In this document: piece by piece, positions 29,610-41,507 of the stretch
How positions within the stretch are numbered: position 1 is the stretch's first letter
How the letters are laid out: the number at the start of each line of letters is the position of its first letter
Source: Pseudomonas libanensis
GTDB taxonomy: Bacteria; Pseudomonadota; Gammaproteobacteria; Pseudomonadales; Pseudomonadaceae
DNA length: 64,000 bases
Direction of reading: 5' to 3'
Assembly: GCF_001439685.1 (NCBI RefSeq)
Contig: NZ_JYLH01000002.1
Coordinates: 248,001 to 312,000, forward strand
Program-made: the position numbers and the translations under genes
The notes under the pieces: generated by a model
What the model was told of the DNA's origin: nothing
Database searches by the model: none
Seen by the model: the letters and a program-made list of their open reading frames with translations, nothing else

Positions 29610-31076
29610 TCACTCCTTCTCGGCCAGGGAAGTCTGGCCGTCCCAGCCGCCCCCCAGCGCCGCAATCAGCTGCACGCTCGCCACCAACCGCGACTGCAGC
29701 AAGTTCAGCACCGTACGCTCGTTACTCAGGGCCGTCGCTTGCACCGTGACCACATCCAGGTAGGCAATCAACCCCGCCTTGTACTGGTTCTCGGTCAGGC
29801 GCAACGATTCACGCGCTGACTCCAGCGCTTCATTGCTGACCACCGCCTCGTCCGCCAGCACCTTGAGTTGCACCATGTAGTTTTCCACCTCGCGGAAACC
29901 GTCCAGCACCGTCTGGCGGTACTTGGCCACGGTCTCGTCGTAGCTGGCCACGGTGCGGTCGACTTCCGCCGAGCGCTGGCCGCCATCAAAGAGGGTCATC
30001 GCCAGTTTCGGCCCCACCGACCAGAAGCGGTTCGGCAGGCTGATCCAATCCTCATAGGTGCTGCTGGAATAGCCGCCCTGCAGGCTCAGGCTGAGGTCCG
30101 GGTAGTACGCCGCCTTGGCTACGCCGATATTGGCGTTGGCGGCGATCACCGAGCGCTCCGCAGAAGCGATGTCGGGGCGGCGTTCGAGCAACTGGGATGG
30201 CAGGCTCACCGGTATCTGTGGCAGTGCCGGAATTTCCTTGCTCACGGCCAGGTTGAAGTTGGCCGGGGCTTCCCCGATCAATACGGCGATGGCGTTTTCC
30301 AGTTGGGCGCGCTGCCAGATCAGGTCGATCAGGCTGGCCTGGGTGGTCTTGAGCTGGGTTTGCGCCTGGGCAATGGCGTCCTTGCCAGCTACGCCAGCGC
30401 GGTATTGGTTTTCGGTCATTTTCAATGAGCGTTGGTAGGTGTCCAGCGTGGCTTGCAGCAGGCGTGTCTGTTCGTCCATGACCCGCAGTTGCAGGTAGCT
30501 TTGCACCAGTTCCGATTGTTGGCTCAGGCGCATCGCGGCCAGGTCCGCCGAGCTGGCCTCGGCGCTGGCTTCGTTAGCCTCCAAGCCACGTCGCAACTTG
30601 CCCCAGATATCGGCCTCCCAACTCACGCCCAACTGCGCATTGAGGGTGTCGCGAATACCGCTGCTGGAGCTGCTGAGGCTCGCGCTGCTGCTACCGGTGC
30701 CCTGGCTGGCGCGGGTTTTACCGACGCTCAGGTCGACGCTGGGGTAGAACGCCCCGCGTGAACTGCGCACCAGCGCCTTGGCCTGGCGAAAACGTGCTTC
30801 GGCCTGGGCGACGGTCTGGTTGGAGGCGTTGAGGCGCACGACCAAGTCATTCAGTTGGCGGTCGCCGTACAGCTCCCACCAGGCTCCGCGGGCCAGGGAG
30901 TCACTCGGATTAGCCTGGCGCCAGCCCTGGGCTTCCTTGAATTGCGCCGGTTCGATGACCTCCGGGCGCTGGTAGTCGGGCCCAATGGCACAGGCGCCGA
31001 GCATGACTGCGCACACCATCACGGCCAATGACTTCATGCCATTGACGAAGATTTTATTTGGGGTTGAATCGGTCAT
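29610..31076 (-). CDS. opmB: RND efflux outer membrane lipoprotein (OprM/OpmB family)
   Basis: The 488-aa factor has a lipobox (VMLGAC, lipidated Cys at ~29) and the repeated coiled-coil and strand layout of TolC/OprM proteins (two OEP repeats, ~80-270 and ~300-480). It should form the outer membrane channel for the MuxABC pump. The chosen ATG overlaps the muxC stop (ATGA); a later Met at residue 14 would give a shorter signal peptide but has no ribosome site. The last gene of the operon, it ends in the tandem REP units. Confidence 0.88.
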   Translation of the reverse strand: MTDSTPNKIFVNGMKSLAVMVCAVMLGACAIGPDYQRPEVIEPAQFKEAQGWRQANPSDSLARGAWWELYGDRQLNDLVVRLNASNQTVAQAEARFRQAKALVRSSRGAFYPSVDLSVGKTRASQGTGSSSASLSSSSSGIRDTLNAQLGVSWEADIWGKLRRGLEANEASAEASSADLAAMRLSQQSELVQSYLQLRVMDEQTRLLQATLDTYQRSLKMTENQYRAGVAGKDAIAQAQTQLKTTQASLIDLIWQRAQLENAIAVLIGEAPANFNLAVSKEIPALPQIPVSLPSQLLERRPDIASAERSVIAANANIGVAKAAYYPDLSLSLQGGYSSSTYEDWISLPNRFWSVGPKLAMTLFDGGQRSAEVDRTVASYDETVAKYRQTVLDGFREVENYMVQLKVLADEAVVSNEALESARESLRLTENQYKAGLIAYLDVVTVQATALSNERTVLNLLQSRLVASVQLIAALGGGWDGQTSLAEKE

Positions 31077-34000
31077 AGCGCAGTGTCCAGGGCAGCATCG
31101 GTACGCACGCCGCGCCAGGCGTTGAAACGATGGCGCGCGCGGTCGAGATAGAGGTAGACCACCGGGGTGGTGTAGAGGGTCAGGATCTGGCTGAAAACCA
31201 GGCCGCCAATGATGGTCAGGCCCAGGGGGCGACGCATTTCCGCACCATCGCCAGTGCCGAGCAGCAAAGGCAAGGCGCCGAGGATCGCGGCGAGCGTGGT
31301 CATCAGGATCGGTCGCAGACGCAGCAGGCAGGCGCTGCGGATCGATTCCAGCGGCCCCATACCGTCGTTGCGTTCCAGTTGCAGCGCCAGGTCGATCATC
31401 AGGATAGCGTTCTTCTTCACCACCCCGATCAGCAGGAACAGGCCCAGCAAGGAGATCAGGCTGAACTCGCCCCCTGTCAGGTAGATGGCCAGCATGGCGC
31501 CCACCCCGGCCGAAGGCAGCGTCGAAAGGATCGTCAGCGGATGGATATAGCTTTCATACAAGATGCCCAGCACCAGGTACACCGCCACCAATGCGCCCAG
31601 GATCATGAACGGCTGGCCCTTCTGCGTGGCCGCAAAGGCATCGGCGGTGCCGGCCATCTTGGCGATCACATCTTCGGGCAAGCCGACCTTGGCAATCGCC
31701 CGCTCGATAGCGGCCGTGCCCTGCTCTACCGTGACGCCGGGAGCCATGTCGAAGGCGATATTCTCCGAAGCGAATTGGCCTTCATGGCTGACGCGATCAT
31801 CTGCGAGACTGTTTTCATAATGGGCAATGGTCGACAACGGCACCCGCGCACCATCGGCAGTGATCACCTGCACCTGATTGAGGGTAATCGGGTCCTGGGC
31901 ATATTTGGGGTTGACCTCCATCACCACCTGGTACTGGTTGAGGCTGTCGTAGATGGTGGAAATCTGCCGCTGGCTGTAGGCGTTGTTGAGCACCGCCGTG
32001 ACCATGTCCATATCGATGCCCAGGCGCTTGGCCTGGTCACGGTCGACAATCAGCGTGACTTGGGCCGCGCCCCGACCCTCGCGGGCGTCGATGGCGGTCA
32101 GCTCCGGCAACTCGCGCATGGCCGCAACCACTTTCGGGTACCACAGGCGCAACGCGGCCAAATCACCACTTTGCAGGATGTAGGAGTACTGCGCGCTGGT
32201 CTGGTCGCGGCTGCCACCAAACTGCAGGTCCTGGTCGGCCATCAGGAACAGACGCCCGCCCGGCACCAGCGGCACGTCCTTGCGCAAGCGCTCGATTACC
32301 GCCTGGGCGGAGATCCTGCGCTCGCTGATCGGCTTGAGGCGCACCAGCATCACCGCATTGTTGGTACCGTTGTTGCCGCCGATAAAGCCCGCCACGCTGA
32401 GCACTGCCGGGTCCTTGAGCACCGCTTGGCGGAAGATCTCCATCTTCGGCTGCATCACGCTGAACGACAGGCCATCGTCGCCACGCACGAAGCCGATCAG
32501 TTGGCCGGTGTCCTGCTGCGGCATAAAGGTCTTTGGCACCACCACGTACAACGCGACGTTCAAACCAATCGTCAGCAACAGGCTGAGCAGGGTCAGGCGC
32601 CGATGGCGCAAGATCCAATCCAGGCTGGTGGCGTAGCCGGCGACCATGCGGTCGTTGATCTTCTGGCTCCAGCGCTGCAAACCGGTCTGCTGGTTTTTGT
32701 CGTGGGGCTTGAGCCAGCGGGCGCAGAGCATCGGCGTCAGGGTCAACGAGACGATCAGCGAGACAATGATCGCCGCCGACAAGGTGATGGAAAATTCGCG
32801 GAACAGGTTGGTGACAATCCCGCCCATGAACAGGATGGACAGGAACACCGCCACCAGCGACACGTTCATCGACAGCAAGGTAAAGCCGACTTCCTGGGCC
32901 CCCAGGTACGCAGCCTTCATAGGCGGCACACCTTCATCGATATGCCGGGAAATGTTCTCCAGCACCACAATGGCGTCGTCCACCACCAGCCCGGTGGCCA
33001 GGATCAGCGCCATCAGCGAAAAGTTGTTCAGCGAAAAACCGTACAGGTACATCACCGCAAAGGTGCCCACCAACGACACCGGCACCGCCAGGGTCGGGAT
33101 CAGTGAAGCGCGGAAGTTACCCAGGAACAGATACACCACCAGGATCACCAGGCCTACGGCAATCAGCAAGGTCATCTCGGCTTCATGCAGGGTGGCGGCG
33201 ATCACCGGCGAGCGGTCCATGGCCAGGCTGAGCTTGACGCTGGACGGCAGCACCGCCTGCAACGCTGGCAACTGGGCCTTGATCTGCCTGACCGTCTCGA
33301 TGATGTTGGCGCCGGACTGGCGGTTGATCACCAGCAGCACCGCCGAGTCATTGTTGAAGAAACCGCTGTTGTAGCGGTCTTCCACGCCATCGGTGATCTT
33401 CGCGATGTCCCGCAGGCGCAGGGCTGCGCCATCCTGGTAACGAATCAACAGCGGCTCGTAGTCCTTGGCTTTTTCCAACTGGTCGTTGGCCTGGATCTGC
33501 CAGTTACGCTCACCGTCTTCCAGGGAACCCTTGGGTCGGCGCTGGTTGGCGTTGGCGATGGTGTTGCGCACATCGTCCAGGGCGACGCCGTATTGGTCGA
33601 GGGCCTTGGGCTCCAGCTCGATGCGCACCGCCGGCAGCGAACTGCCGCCGATCTGCACCTCGCCTACGCCCGGCACCTGGGACAGGCTCTGGGACAGGAT
33701 GGTCGAGGCCAGGTCGTACAACTGGCCCTTCTGCAACACATCGGAGGTCAGCGACAACACCATGATCGGTGCCTGGGACGGGTTGATCTTCTTATAGGTC
33801 GGCATGCTGCGCATGCCGCTGGGCAGCAGGTTGCGCGAAGCGTTGATGGCCGCCTGCACTTCCCGCGCCGCGCCGTTGATATCACGGTCGGAATCGAACG
33901 CGAGGATCACCCGCGTGGAACCCTGGCTCGACGAACTGCTCATGGTGGTGATGCCGGCAATCGAACCGAAGGAACGCTCCAGCGGCGTCGCTACGCTGGA

Positions 34001-34180
34001 CGCCATCACCTCGGGGCTGGCGCCGGGCAAGCTGGCCGACACCACGATCACCGGAAAGTCGATCTGCGGCAGCGGCGACACCGGCAGCAGGTTGAAGCTG
34101 ACGCCCCCGAGCAACATGATCGCCAGGCTCAGCAGCATGGTGGCTACCGGCCGGCGAATGAAAGGTCCGGACAGGTTCAT
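31073..34180 (-). CDS. muxC: RND multidrug efflux permease, MdtC/MuxC type
   Basis: This 1035-aa inner-membrane pump has 12 predicted TM segments with two large periplasmic loops after TM1 and TM7. The family start [17 protein letters not shown], the TM4 motif [14 protein letters not shown] (proton-relay Asp pair) and the loop motif [18 protein letters not shown] sequence in the C half are present. It pairs with MuxB; MuxB and MuxC form a mixed trimer. Both ends overlap neighbours by 4 nt (ATGA). Known substrates of the P. aeruginosa orthologue include novobiocin, aztreonam and macrolides. Confidence 0.92.
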   Translation of the reverse strand: MNLSGPFIRRPVATMLLSLAIMLLGGVSFNLLPVSPLPQIDFPVIVVSASLPGASPEVMASSVATPLERSFGSIAGITTMSSSSSQGSTRVILAFDSDRDINGAAREVQAAINASRNLLPSGMRSMPTYKKINPSQAPIMVLSLTSDVLQKGQLYDLASTILSQSLSQVPGVGEVQIGGSSLPAVRIELEPKALDQYGVALDDVRNTIANANQRRPKGSLEDGERNWQIQANDQLEKAKDYEPLLIRYQDGAALRLRDIAKITDGVEDRYNSGFFNNDSAVLLVINRQSGANIIETVRQIKAQLPALQAVLPSSVKLSLAMDRSPVIAATLHEAEMTLLIAVGLVILVVYLFLGNFRASLIPTLAVPVSLVGTFAVMYLYGFSLNNFSLMALILATGLVVDDAIVVLENISRHIDEGVPPMKAAYLGAQEVGFTLLSMNVSLVAVFLSILFMGGIVTNLFREFSITLSAAIIVSLIVSLTLTPMLCARWLKPHDKNQQTGLQRWSQKINDRMVAGYATSLDWILRHRRLTLLSLLLTIGLNVALYVVVPKTFMPQQDTGQLIGFVRGDDGLSFSVMQPKMEIFRQAVLKDPAVLSVAGFIGGNNGTNNAVMLVRLKPISERRISAQAVIERLRKDVPLVPGGRLFLMADQDLQFGGSRDQTSAQYSYILQSGDLAALRLWYPKVVAAMRELPELTAIDAREGRGAAQVTLIVDRDQAKRLGIDMDMVTAVLNNAYSQRQISTIYDSLNQYQVVMEVNPKYAQDPITLNQVQVITADGARVPLSTIAHYENSLADDRVSHEGQFASENIAFDMAPGVTVEQGTAAIERAIAKVGLPEDVIAKMAGTADAFAATQKGQPFMILGALVAVYLVLGILYESYIHPLTILSTLPSAGVGAMLAIYLTGGEFSLISLLGLFLLIGVVKKNAILMIDLALQLERNDGMGPLESIRSACLLRLRPILMTTLAAILGALPLLLGTGDGAEMRRPLGLTIIGGLVFSQILTLYTTPVVYLYLDRARHRFNAWRGVRTDAALDTAL

Positions 34181-37100
34181 GGCTCAACCGGCTCCAGGCG
34201 TTGCGGTTCTTTGCGCCAGCGCCGGCCAAGACGATCGAAGTACAGGTAGATCACCGGCGTGGTGAACAGGGTCAACACCTGGCTCACCAGCAAGCCCCCC
34301 ACCATCACCAGGCCCAGCGGTTGGCGCAGCTCTGCACCGGAACCGGTGGCGAGCATCAGCGGCACCGCGCCGAACAACGCAGCCAGGGTGGTCATCAGGA
34401 TCGGCCGGAAGCGCAACAGCGCCGCCTGGTAGATCGCGGTCTGCGGGTCCAGGCCCTGGTTGCGCTCGGCGTCGAGGGCGAAGTCGATCATCATGATCGC
34501 GTTCTTTTTCACGATACCGATCAGCAGGATGATGCCGATGATCGCGATCATGCCCAGGTCGTTGCCACTGAGCAGCAACGCGAGCAAGGCCCCCACCGCC
34601 GCCGACGGCAAGGTCGATAGGATAGTGATCGGGTGGATATAGCTCTCATAGAGCACACCGAGCACGATGTACATGGTGACCACCGCGGCCAGGATCAGCA
34701 GCAAGGTGCTCGACAGCGACGCCTCGAACGCCTGGGCCGCACCCTGGAACTGGGTTTGCACGCCCACCGGCATGCCAATGTCCTTCTGGGTCTGGTTGAT
34801 CAGCTCCACACCTTTGCCCAGTGCGACGCCGGGGGCCAGGTTGAACGACATCATCACCGCCGGGAACTGGCCGATATGGGCGATCGCCAACTGCGCCTGG
34901 CGCTGCTCCACGTGGGCCAGGCTCGACAGCCGTACCTGGCCGCCATCGGTGGTCTTCACATGGATCTGGTTAAGGGCCGCCGGGCCGAGGGTCTCGCCGG
35001 ACTGAGCCTGCAGCACCACGCGGTACTGGCTGGCCTGGGTGTAGATGGTGGAAATCTGCCGCTGGCCGAAGGCGTCATACAGCGCGTCGGTGATGGTCGC
35101 GACGTTAACGCCCAGGCGCGAGGCCGCGTCGCGGTCGATCACCAGGTACACCTGCAAGCCCTTGTCCTGCAGGTCGCTGGCAACGTCGGTGAGTTCCGGC
35201 AACTGGCTGAGGGCATGCACCAGCTTGCCACTCCACAGCGCCAGCAACTCGGCATCCGGGGACGACATGCTGAACTGGTACTGGGTACGGCTGACACGGT
35301 CTTCAATGGTCAAGTCCTGCACCGGCTGCATGAACAGGCGGATGCCCACCAGCTTGTCGATTTCAGGTTGCAGTCGCGTAATCACTTGTGCTGCGTTCAA
35401 ATCGCGCTGGCCGTGGGCCTTGAGGTTGATCAGCAAGCGGCCGCTGTTGAGGGTGGCGTTATCGCCATCCACGCCAATATAGGAAGACAGGCTTTCCACC
35501 GCCGGATCGGCGAGGATGATCTTCGCCAGCTCCTGCTGGCGCTGGCTCATCGCCGCAAACGAAATCGACTGCGGCGCCTCGGAAATCCCCTGGATCACCC
35601 CGGTGTCCTGCACCGGGAAGAAGCCCTTGGGCACCACGAGGTACAGCACTACCGTGAGGCCCAGGGTAGCGATGGCCACCAGCAAGGTCAGCGGCTGGTG
35701 CTTGAGCACCCACTGCAATTTGCGGCCGTAGGCTTCGATCAGCCAATCGATCCAGGCACCGCTGGCTTTGTAGAAGCGCCCCTGCTCTTCTTCCTTGGGT
35801 TCTCGCTTGAGCAGGCGCGCGCACATCATTGGCGTCAGGGTCAGGGACACCACCAGGGAAATCAGGATCGCCACTGCCAGGGTGATAGCGAACTCACGGA
35901 ACAGCCGCCCGACCACGTCGGCCATGAACAGCAAAGGAATCAATACCGCGATCAACGACAGCGTCAGGGACACCAGGGTGAAACCGATCTGCTTGGCGCC
36001 CTTGAGCGCGGCGGCCATCGGCGTCTCGCCTTCCTCGATATAGCGCGAGATGTTCTCCAGCATGACGATGGCGTCGTCCACCACAAACCCGGTGGCGATG
36101 GTCAGGGCCATCAGTGTCAGGTTATTGATGGAGAATCCGGCCAGGTACATCACGCCAAAGGTGCCCACCAGGGACAGCGGCACGGCGATGGACGGAATGA
36201 TCGTGGCGCTGACCCGACGCAGGAACAGGAAGGTCACCATCACCACCAGGGCAATGGCGATCAGCAGTTCATGCTGCACATCCTTGACCGAGGCGCGGAT
36301 GGTCTGGGTACGGTCAGTGAGCACGGTCACATCGAGCCCGGCCGGCAGGTTGTCGGTGATGCTCGGCAGCAGGGCCTTGATGCGGTCCACCACCTCGATC
36401 ACGTTGGCGCCCGGCTGGCGCTGGATATTGAGCAACACCGCCTGGTTCTCATTGGCCCAGGCGGCGAGGCGTTCGTTTTCGGCGCCGTCGACGATCTGCG
36501 CGACATCCTTGAGCCGCAGGGGTGCGCCATTGTTGTAGGCCAGGATCAGTTCGGCATATTGCTCGGGCGAGACCAGTTGGTCGTTGGCGTCGAGCATCGA
36601 CACGCGGGTGGGGCCGTCGAAGTTACCCTTGGGCTGGTTGACGTTGGAGGCGGCGATCAGGGCGCGTACGTCCGAGAGGTTCAAGCCATTGGCCGCCAGG
36701 GCCTCGGGGTTGACCTTGATGCGCACGGCCTGGCGCTGGCCACCGGCGATGCTGACCATGCCGACGCCGCTGATCTGCGCGATTTTCTGCGCCATGCGCG
36801 TGTCGACCAAATCATTGAGCTTGGGCAGCAGCATGGTCTTGGAGGTGATTGCCAGGGTCAGCACCGGGGTATCCGCCGGGTTGACCTTGTTGTACACCGG
36901 CGGCGCCGGCAAATCCTTGGGCAGCAGGTTGGTGGCGGCGTTGATTGCGGCCTGCACCTGTTGCTCGGCAACATCCATATTGATGTCGAGGTTGAAACGC
37001 AGGGTCAACACCGAGGCGCCGCCGGAGCTGGTGGACGCCATCTGGGTCAGCCCGGGCATCTGCCCGAACTGGCGCTCAAGGGGTGCGGTCACCGCGCTGG

Positions 37101-37278
37101 TCATCACATCAGGGCTGGCGCCGGGGTACAAGGTCATCACCCGGATCGTCGGGTAGTCCACCTGGGGCAAGGCCGACACCGGCAGCAAGCGGTACGAAAT
37201 GACACCGGCCAGCACCATGGCCAGCATGCTCAGCGTGGTGGCGACCGGGCGAAGGATGAACAGGCGTGACAGGTTCAT
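34177..37278 (-). CDS. muxB: RND multidrug efflux permease, MdtB/MuxB type
   Basis: The 1033-aa permease starts [16 protein letters not shown] and has the RND layout of 12 TM segments and two periplasmic porter loops. TM4 carries [20 protein letters not shown] with the conserved Asp-Asp pair, and the second half has [15 protein letters not shown]. It is a paralogue of the adjacent MuxC. Translation should be coupled to muxA and muxC by ATGA overlaps at both ends, which would keep the two pump subunits near equal ratio. Confidence 0.92.
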   Translation of the reverse strand: MNLSRLFILRPVATTLSMLAMVLAGVISYRLLPVSALPQVDYPTIRVMTLYPGASPDVMTSAVTAPLERQFGQMPGLTQMASTSSGGASVLTLRFNLDINMDVAEQQVQAAINAATNLLPKDLPAPPVYNKVNPADTPVLTLAITSKTMLLPKLNDLVDTRMAQKIAQISGVGMVSIAGGQRQAVRIKVNPEALAANGLNLSDVRALIAASNVNQPKGNFDGPTRVSMLDANDQLVSPEQYAELILAYNNGAPLRLKDVAQIVDGAENERLAAWANENQAVLLNIQRQPGANVIEVVDRIKALLPSITDNLPAGLDVTVLTDRTQTIRASVKDVQHELLIAIALVVMVTFLFLRRVSATIIPSIAVPLSLVGTFGVMYLAGFSINNLTLMALTIATGFVVDDAIVMLENISRYIEEGETPMAAALKGAKQIGFTLVSLTLSLIAVLIPLLFMADVVGRLFREFAITLAVAILISLVVSLTLTPMMCARLLKREPKEEEQGRFYKASGAWIDWLIEAYGRKLQWVLKHQPLTLLVAIATLGLTVVLYLVVPKGFFPVQDTGVIQGISEAPQSISFAAMSQRQQELAKIILADPAVESLSSYIGVDGDNATLNSGRLLINLKAHGQRDLNAAQVITRLQPEIDKLVGIRLFMQPVQDLTIEDRVSRTQYQFSMSSPDAELLALWSGKLVHALSQLPELTDVASDLQDKGLQVYLVIDRDAASRLGVNVATITDALYDAFGQRQISTIYTQASQYRVVLQAQSGETLGPAALNQIHVKTTDGGQVRLSSLAHVEQRQAQLAIAHIGQFPAVMMSFNLAPGVALGKGVELINQTQKDIGMPVGVQTQFQGAAQAFEASLSSTLLLILAAVVTMYIVLGVLYESYIHPITILSTLPSAAVGALLALLLSGNDLGMIAIIGIILLIGIVKKNAIMMIDFALDAERNQGLDPQTAIYQAALLRFRPILMTTLAALFGAVPLMLATGSGAELRQPLGLVMVGGLLVSQVLTLFTTPVIYLYFDRLGRRWRKEPQRLEPVEP

Positions 37279-38573
37279 GAACCGACCTTTTGCGCCTTGC
37301 CGGCGTCAGCGCCGGTCTCCCCTTTTGCCGCAGGCTTGCCTTGCAGGTGTTCGGTCGGCGTGGTCGGCACTTCGCTGCTGTCATTGACCACTTCGATTTC
37401 GCTGCCGTCCTTGAGGCGGTCGGTGCCTTCCAGTACCACGCGGTCGCCGGCGACCAGGCCCTCCTTGATCACGGTGTTGTCGCCGTCGGTGTCACCGAGC
37501 ACCAAAGGCTGGACCTTGACCTTATTGTCGCCGTCGAGCTTGTAGACAAAGGTGCCGGTGTTGCCGAACTGGATCGCCGCAGACGGTGCCAGCACCACGT
37601 TATGCAGGGTGTCGGCGAGTAAGTGCACATTGACGAACTGGTTGGGGAACAGCGCCTGGTCCTTGTTATCGAAGCGCGCCTTGAACTTCAGTGTGCCGGT
37701 GGTGACATCGATCTGGTTGTCCAGGCTTTGCAGCACGCCGACGGCCTGCTTTTTCGTGTCGCCACGGTCCCAGGCTTCCACCGGCAGCTTGTTGCCGGCG
37801 TGGTAACGGGCGAGCACGGTTTCCAGGGTGTTTTCCGGCAGGGTGAAGGCCACGCTGATCGGCTGGGTCTGGGTGATCACCGCCAGGGCCGTGGTGTCAT
37901 TGGCGGCGACCAGGTTGCCGACGTCGAGCTGGCGCAAGCCAACGCGGCCGCCGATCGGCGCGCGGATCTTGGTGAATTCGAGGTTGAGCTTGGCGTCGTC
38001 CACCGCGCCCTGGTTGGTCTTGACCGTGCCCTGGTATTGCAGGACCAGCGCTTCGGCGGTGTCCAGGGTCTGCTTGGCAATACTGTCCTGGGCGTACAGC
38101 CCGCGATAACGCTCGACGTCCACCTGAGCGTTTTTCAGCTGGGCCTGGTTCTGCAACAGCGTGCCCTGGGCCTGGAGCAAGGCGTTCTGGTAGCTGCGCG
38201 GGTCGATTTCCGCCAACAGGTCGCCAGCCTTGACCATTTGCCCTTCTTCAAAGGCAATCCTCACCAACTCGCCACCCACACGGCTGCGCACATTAATAGT
38301 GTTGAGCGCCGTGACCGTGCCCAGGGCCTTGTAGTACACCGGGAACTCCCCCAGCACTGCCGGCGCCACACGCACCGGCACCGGGCCGGTGGAACCGCCG
38401 AAGCCCGGGCGTGCCATGCCGGTTTTACCGGTGTGCCCGGCCGGCGCGTCTTTATGGGCCGCGCCGCTGGGCCAGAATTTCCAGCACAGGCCGGCGATAA
38501 CCAGCAGCACGAGCAGGCCAAACAGCCAGCGACGGGAGTTGCGGGGGGAGGATTGCATGGAGTGATCAACCAT
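37275..38573 (-). CDS. muxA: RND periplasmic adaptor, MdtA/MuxA type
   Basis: The 432-aa membrane fusion protein has an N-terminal membrane anchor ([16 protein letters not shown], ~16-31), a lipoyl/hairpin core ([20 protein letters not shown] and its mirror [18 protein letters not shown]) and beta-barrel and membrane-proximal domains. It links MuxBC to OpmB. Start choice between MVDHSMQSS and MQSSPRN is open because neither has a strong ribosome site. It is the first gene of the operon muxABC-opmB; no local regulator gene is adjacent. Confidence 0.9.
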   Translation of the reverse strand: MVDHSMQSSPRNSRRWLFGLLVLLVIAGLCWKFWPSGAAHKDAPAGHTGKTGMARPGFGGSTGPVPVRVAPAVLGEFPVYYKALGTVTALNTINVRSRVGGELVRIAFEEGQMVKAGDLLAEIDPRSYQNALLQAQGTLLQNQAQLKNAQVDVERYRGLYAQDSIAKQTLDTAEALVLQYQGTVKTNQGAVDDAKLNLEFTKIRAPIGGRVGLRQLDVGNLVAANDTTALAVITQTQPISVAFTLPENTLETVLARYHAGNKLPVEAWDRGDTKKQAVGVLQSLDNQIDVTTGTLKFKARFDNKDQALFPNQFVNVHLLADTLHNVVLAPSAAIQFGNTGTFVYKLDGDNKVKVQPLVLGDTDGDNTVIKEGLVAGDRVVLEGTDRLKDGSEIEVVNDSSEVPTTPTEHLQGKPAAKGETGADAGKAQKVGS

Positions 38574-38723
38574 TGGGCGCGAGAGCTTCTACTTGGGGAG
38601 GCTGAAAGATAAGCACTGGGATGCGTTAAGAAAAGCACCTTTACCGGCTATTTACCTTGGGCTTACAACTTTTAAGTTCTGTGGCTTAGTCCGACGGCTG
38701 TTTCGCTAAGCATTTGAGCTGCA

Positions 38724-38753
38724 AATAAAAACGGCCTGGACTAGGCCAGGCCG
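38724..38753 (-). terminator. Rho-independent terminator of tpx
   Basis: CGGCCTGG at 38732-38739 pairs with CCAGGCCG at 38746-38753. On the minus strand the stem is followed by a U run (complement of 38727-38731), about 50 nt after the tpx stop. Confidence 0.85.
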
Positions 38754-38805
38754 CAATCATGCATCATACGTGTTACTGCCAAACGACAGTTACGCGCAGA
38801 AACAG

Positions 38806-39306
38806 TTACTTCAACACAGCCAGGGCTGCATCGTAGTTGGGCTCTTCAGCGATTTCCTTGACCAACTCGCTGTGCAGCACGTTGTCGTTTTCGTCCAGCA
38901 CCACGACAGCGCGGGCGGTCAGGCCCTGCAGTGGGCCGTCGGCGATGGAAACACCATAGTCAACGGCGAAGTCGGCGTTGCGGAAGTCCGACAGGTTCTT
39001 CACGTTTTCCAGGCCTTCGGAACCACAGAAGCGTGCCTGGGCGAATGGCAGGTCGGAGGAGATGCACAGCACCACGGTGTTAGCCACATCGTTGGCCTGG
39101 GCGTTGAACTTGCGCACGGAAGTGGCGCAGGTTGGGGTATCAACGCTTGGGAAGATGTTCAGCACTTTGCGCTTGCCGGCAAACGTAGCGAGGGTGGCGT
39201 TGGACAGGTCGCCGGCGGTCAGGGTGAAGTCTGCGGCTTTGGCGCCGACTTTTGGCAGTTCGCCTTCAACCTGGACCGGGTTGCCTTTAAGGGTGACTTG
39301 AGCCAT
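38806..39306 (-). CDS. tpx: Thiol peroxidase (Tpx, atypical 2-Cys peroxiredoxin)
   Basis: The 166-aa protein has the peroxidatic Cys60 in the motif [13 protein letters not shown] and the resolving Cys94 in ARFCGSEG, the spacing of the Tpx family. It reduces alkyl and hydrogen peroxides using thioredoxin. Length is standard. It has its own terminator and faces away from the glycosyltransferase gene, so it is probably monocistronic. Confidence 0.95.
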   Translation of the reverse strand: MAQVTLKGNPVQVEGELPKVGAKAADFTLTAGDLSNATLATFAGKRKVLNIFPSVDTPTCATSVRKFNAQANDVANTVVLCISSDLPFAQARFCGSEGLENVKNLSDFRNADFAVDYGVSIADGPLQGLTARAVVVLDENDNVLHSELVKEIAEEPNYDAALAVLK

Positions 39307-39466
39307 GAACGAAATCCTTATGCTGGGTTTTGGTTAAACGAATTCGAGAGGCCGAAGTTAACCACAAAGTGACGTGGCTACCTACCGCCAGACATAAATT
39401 GTCATGCCTGCCGGTTGTGGTTTAATTGCGCGCTTTTTGCCCGCCCTCACAAGGAAACCGCTGTCG

Positions 39467-40756
39467 ATGAAAGCGCCTGCCACCAAAGTCCTGGTCATTG
39501 GTTATGTCTGGCCGGAGCCCCGTTCCTCGGCCGCCGGCGGGCATATGATGCAGATCCTCGAAACTTTTCTTACACAAGATTGGGACATTACCTTCAGCAG
39601 CCCGGCCACCATTGGCGAGCACAAGGCCGACTTGCCAGCACTCGGGATTACCGAATGCGCCATCGAACTGAATAACAGCAGCTTCGACGACTTTATCCGC
39701 GAACTGGCCCCGGATATCGTGCTGTTCGACCGTTTCATGATGGAGGAGCAATTCGGCTGGCGCGTGGAACAATGCTGCCCCGATGCCCTGCGCGTACTGG
39801 AGACCTCCGACCTGCAAAGCCTGCGCGACGCACGTCATCAGCGCCTCAAGGAGCATGTGAAAGCCCATCCCGACGGCGACGACTTCAGCGCCCTCTTCGC
39901 CCCGGCGCTGAAGGAAGAATTCCAACGCATGGCCGACACCGACCTGGCCAAGCGCGAGATCGCAGCCATTTACCGCTGCGACATCAGCCTGATGATCTCC
40001 GACGTGGAAATCCGCCTGCTCACCGAGCAATTCAAGGTGCCCGCCGCCCTGCTGCACTGGTGCCCGCTGATGCTGCAGCCGCCCACCCGTGCTTTTGCGC
40101 CCTTTGAAGACCGTGCGCACTTTCTCAGCATCGGCAACTTCCGCCATGCACCCAACTGGGATGCGGTGCTATGGATGAAGAACAGCCTATGGCCGCTGAT
40201 CCGCCAACAGCTGCCGGGCGCCCAGTTGCATATCTATGGCGCCTACACGCCGCCCAAGGCCACCGCCCTGCACAACCCGGCCCAGGGGTTCCATGTGATG
40301 AACTGGGCCGAAGATGCGCTGCAAGTGATGACGGCGGCGCGTATCTGCCTGGCGCCCCTGCGCTTTGGTGCGGGGATCAAAGGCAAGCTGGTCGACGCGA
40401 TGTTGTGCGGCACACCCAATGTCACCACCCCCACCGGTGCCGAAGCCATGGGCGATGATCAACCCTGGCCCGGCGCGATCGAGCACAACGCCCCGGCCCT
40501 GGCTGCCGCTGCCGTGGCCCTCTACCAGGACCGCGAGCGATGGACCCAGGCCCAGGAACGTGGGCGTCAGCTCCTGGCTCGACGCTATGACCAAGCCTTC
40601 CACGGGCCAGCCTTGGTCGAGTGCCTGGAGCAATGCCGCCGCAACCTCGCAGCTCATCGCCGGGACAACTTTACCGGCAGCATGCTGCGCCATCATGCGC
40701 ATAAAAGTACCCAGTACATGTCCCAGTGGATCGAGGCAAAAAACCGCAACATCTAG
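39467..40756 (+). CDS. GT4-like glycosyltransferase
   Basis: The 429-aa protein begins at ATG 39467 (AAGGAAA upstream); the longer frame has no ribosome site. It has a GT-B layout: N-terminal Rossmann domain with the glycine loop SSAAGGHMMQ (~21-30) and a C-terminal nucleotide-sugar domain with APLRFGAGIKGKLVDAMLCG and TPTGAEAM, typical of GT4 donor binding. Acceptor and donor are unknown. It stands outside any polysaccharide cluster, between tpx and a GNAT gene. Confidence 0.78.
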   Translation: MKAPATKVLVIGYVWPEPRSSAAGGHMMQILETFLTQDWDITFSSPATIGEHKADLPALGITECAIELNNSSFDDFIRELAPDIVLFDRFMMEEQFGWRVEQCCPDALRVLETSDLQSLRDARHQRLKEHVKAHPDGDDFSALFAPALKEEFQRMADTDLAKREIAAIYRCDISLMISDVEIRLLTEQFKVPAALLHWCPLMLQPPTRAFAPFEDRAHFLSIGNFRHAPNWDAVLWMKNSLWPLIRQQLPGAQLHIYGAYTPPKATALHNPAQGFHVMNWAEDALQVMTAARICLAPLRFGAGIKGKLVDAMLCGTPNVTTPTGAEAMGDDQPWPGAIEHNAPALAAAAVALYQDRERWTQAQERGRQLLARRYDQAFHGPALVECLEQCRRNLAAHRRDNFTGSMLRHHAHKSTQYMSQWIEAKNRNI

Positions 40757-40841
40757 GCAATCGAGCAACGCAAAGAGCATATAACGCGTGATTCAGGCTT
40801 GTCGCCACTGCGCGGCAAGTCGAATCGGTCAGCGCTGAGCC

Positions 40842-41354
40842 CTAACGCTCCCAGACATACCTCACCTCCTCCAGGGACACCCCGCCACGCACGAGCGTGC
40901 GACGGCTGCCAAGCTCTTCCCGCCCTCCGAGCCCTCGATAGAAGCGCACCGCTCTTTGGTTTTCAGCTAAAACCCATAAGGTAATCACCTTATAACCCTG
41001 ATCAACCAAACGCTTTAAACCTGACGCCCATAACTGGGCGCCTATACCCTTGCCCCAATATTCTGCCAACACGTAGATAGCCATGACCTCTCCCGCTTCT
41101 GCGCAAGCCTTGTCTTCATCCCGGCAAGGCCCCACTGAAATCCAACCAGTAACCTTTCCATCCACCTCTGAAACGAAAACGTCAGACGCTTTGCTTTCAA
41201 TCGCATGAGCCCAAGCAGCCTCCCTCTTAGGCAAGGTCGCAGTCAGCGAGGCCAAAAAATCCGCAGGCATCAGATCAAGATAAGCCTGTTGCCAGCTACT
41301 GACATGAACGCTGGCAATGCTATTTGCATCGCTGGAACGTGCATCACGAATCAT
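40842..41354 (-). CDS. GNAT family N-acetyltransferase
   Basis: The 170-aa protein covers a full GNAT fold: N-terminal SIASVHVSSWQQAY, central strand VMAIYVLAEYWGKGIGAQL with the acetyl-CoA loop (WGKGIG at ~108-113) and NQRAVRFYRGLGG near the C-terminus, typical of the PhnO/YhbS-like group. Substrate unknown; small-molecule or aminoglycoside-type targets are possible. It converges with the glycosyltransferase gene and is divergent from the AraC regulator. Confidence 0.85.
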   Translation of the reverse strand: MIRDARSSDANSIASVHVSSWQQAYLDLMPADFLASLTATLPKREAAWAHAIESKASDVFVSEVDGKVTGWISVGPCRDEDKACAEAGEVMAIYVLAEYWGKGIGAQLWASGLKRLVDQGYKVITLWVLAENQRAVRFYRGLGGREELGSRRTLVRGGVSLEEVRYVWER

Positions 41355-41507
41355 GACTAAGCCCTCACCCGTGCCTGTTTCAGATAAAAATCTTCTGTAA
41401 TCCTACTCGTACAGGATGCAGTGGCGCACGCTCAGACGCTTGACGCTGGCAGGGCCGTGCACAACGGGGCATTATTCGGGTCGCAACCACAATAAAGCGA
41501 CGGCAGC

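Noticed and set aside
28984..29763. A 259-codon plus-strand frame across the repeat region
   Set aside because: It consists of translated repeats (the same peptide recurs three times) and runs antisense into opmB.
31130..37269. Long plus-strand open frames (658 and 878 codons) antisense to muxC and muxB
   Set aside because: Codon-bias shadows of genuine RND genes; no recognisable motifs and no ribosome sites.
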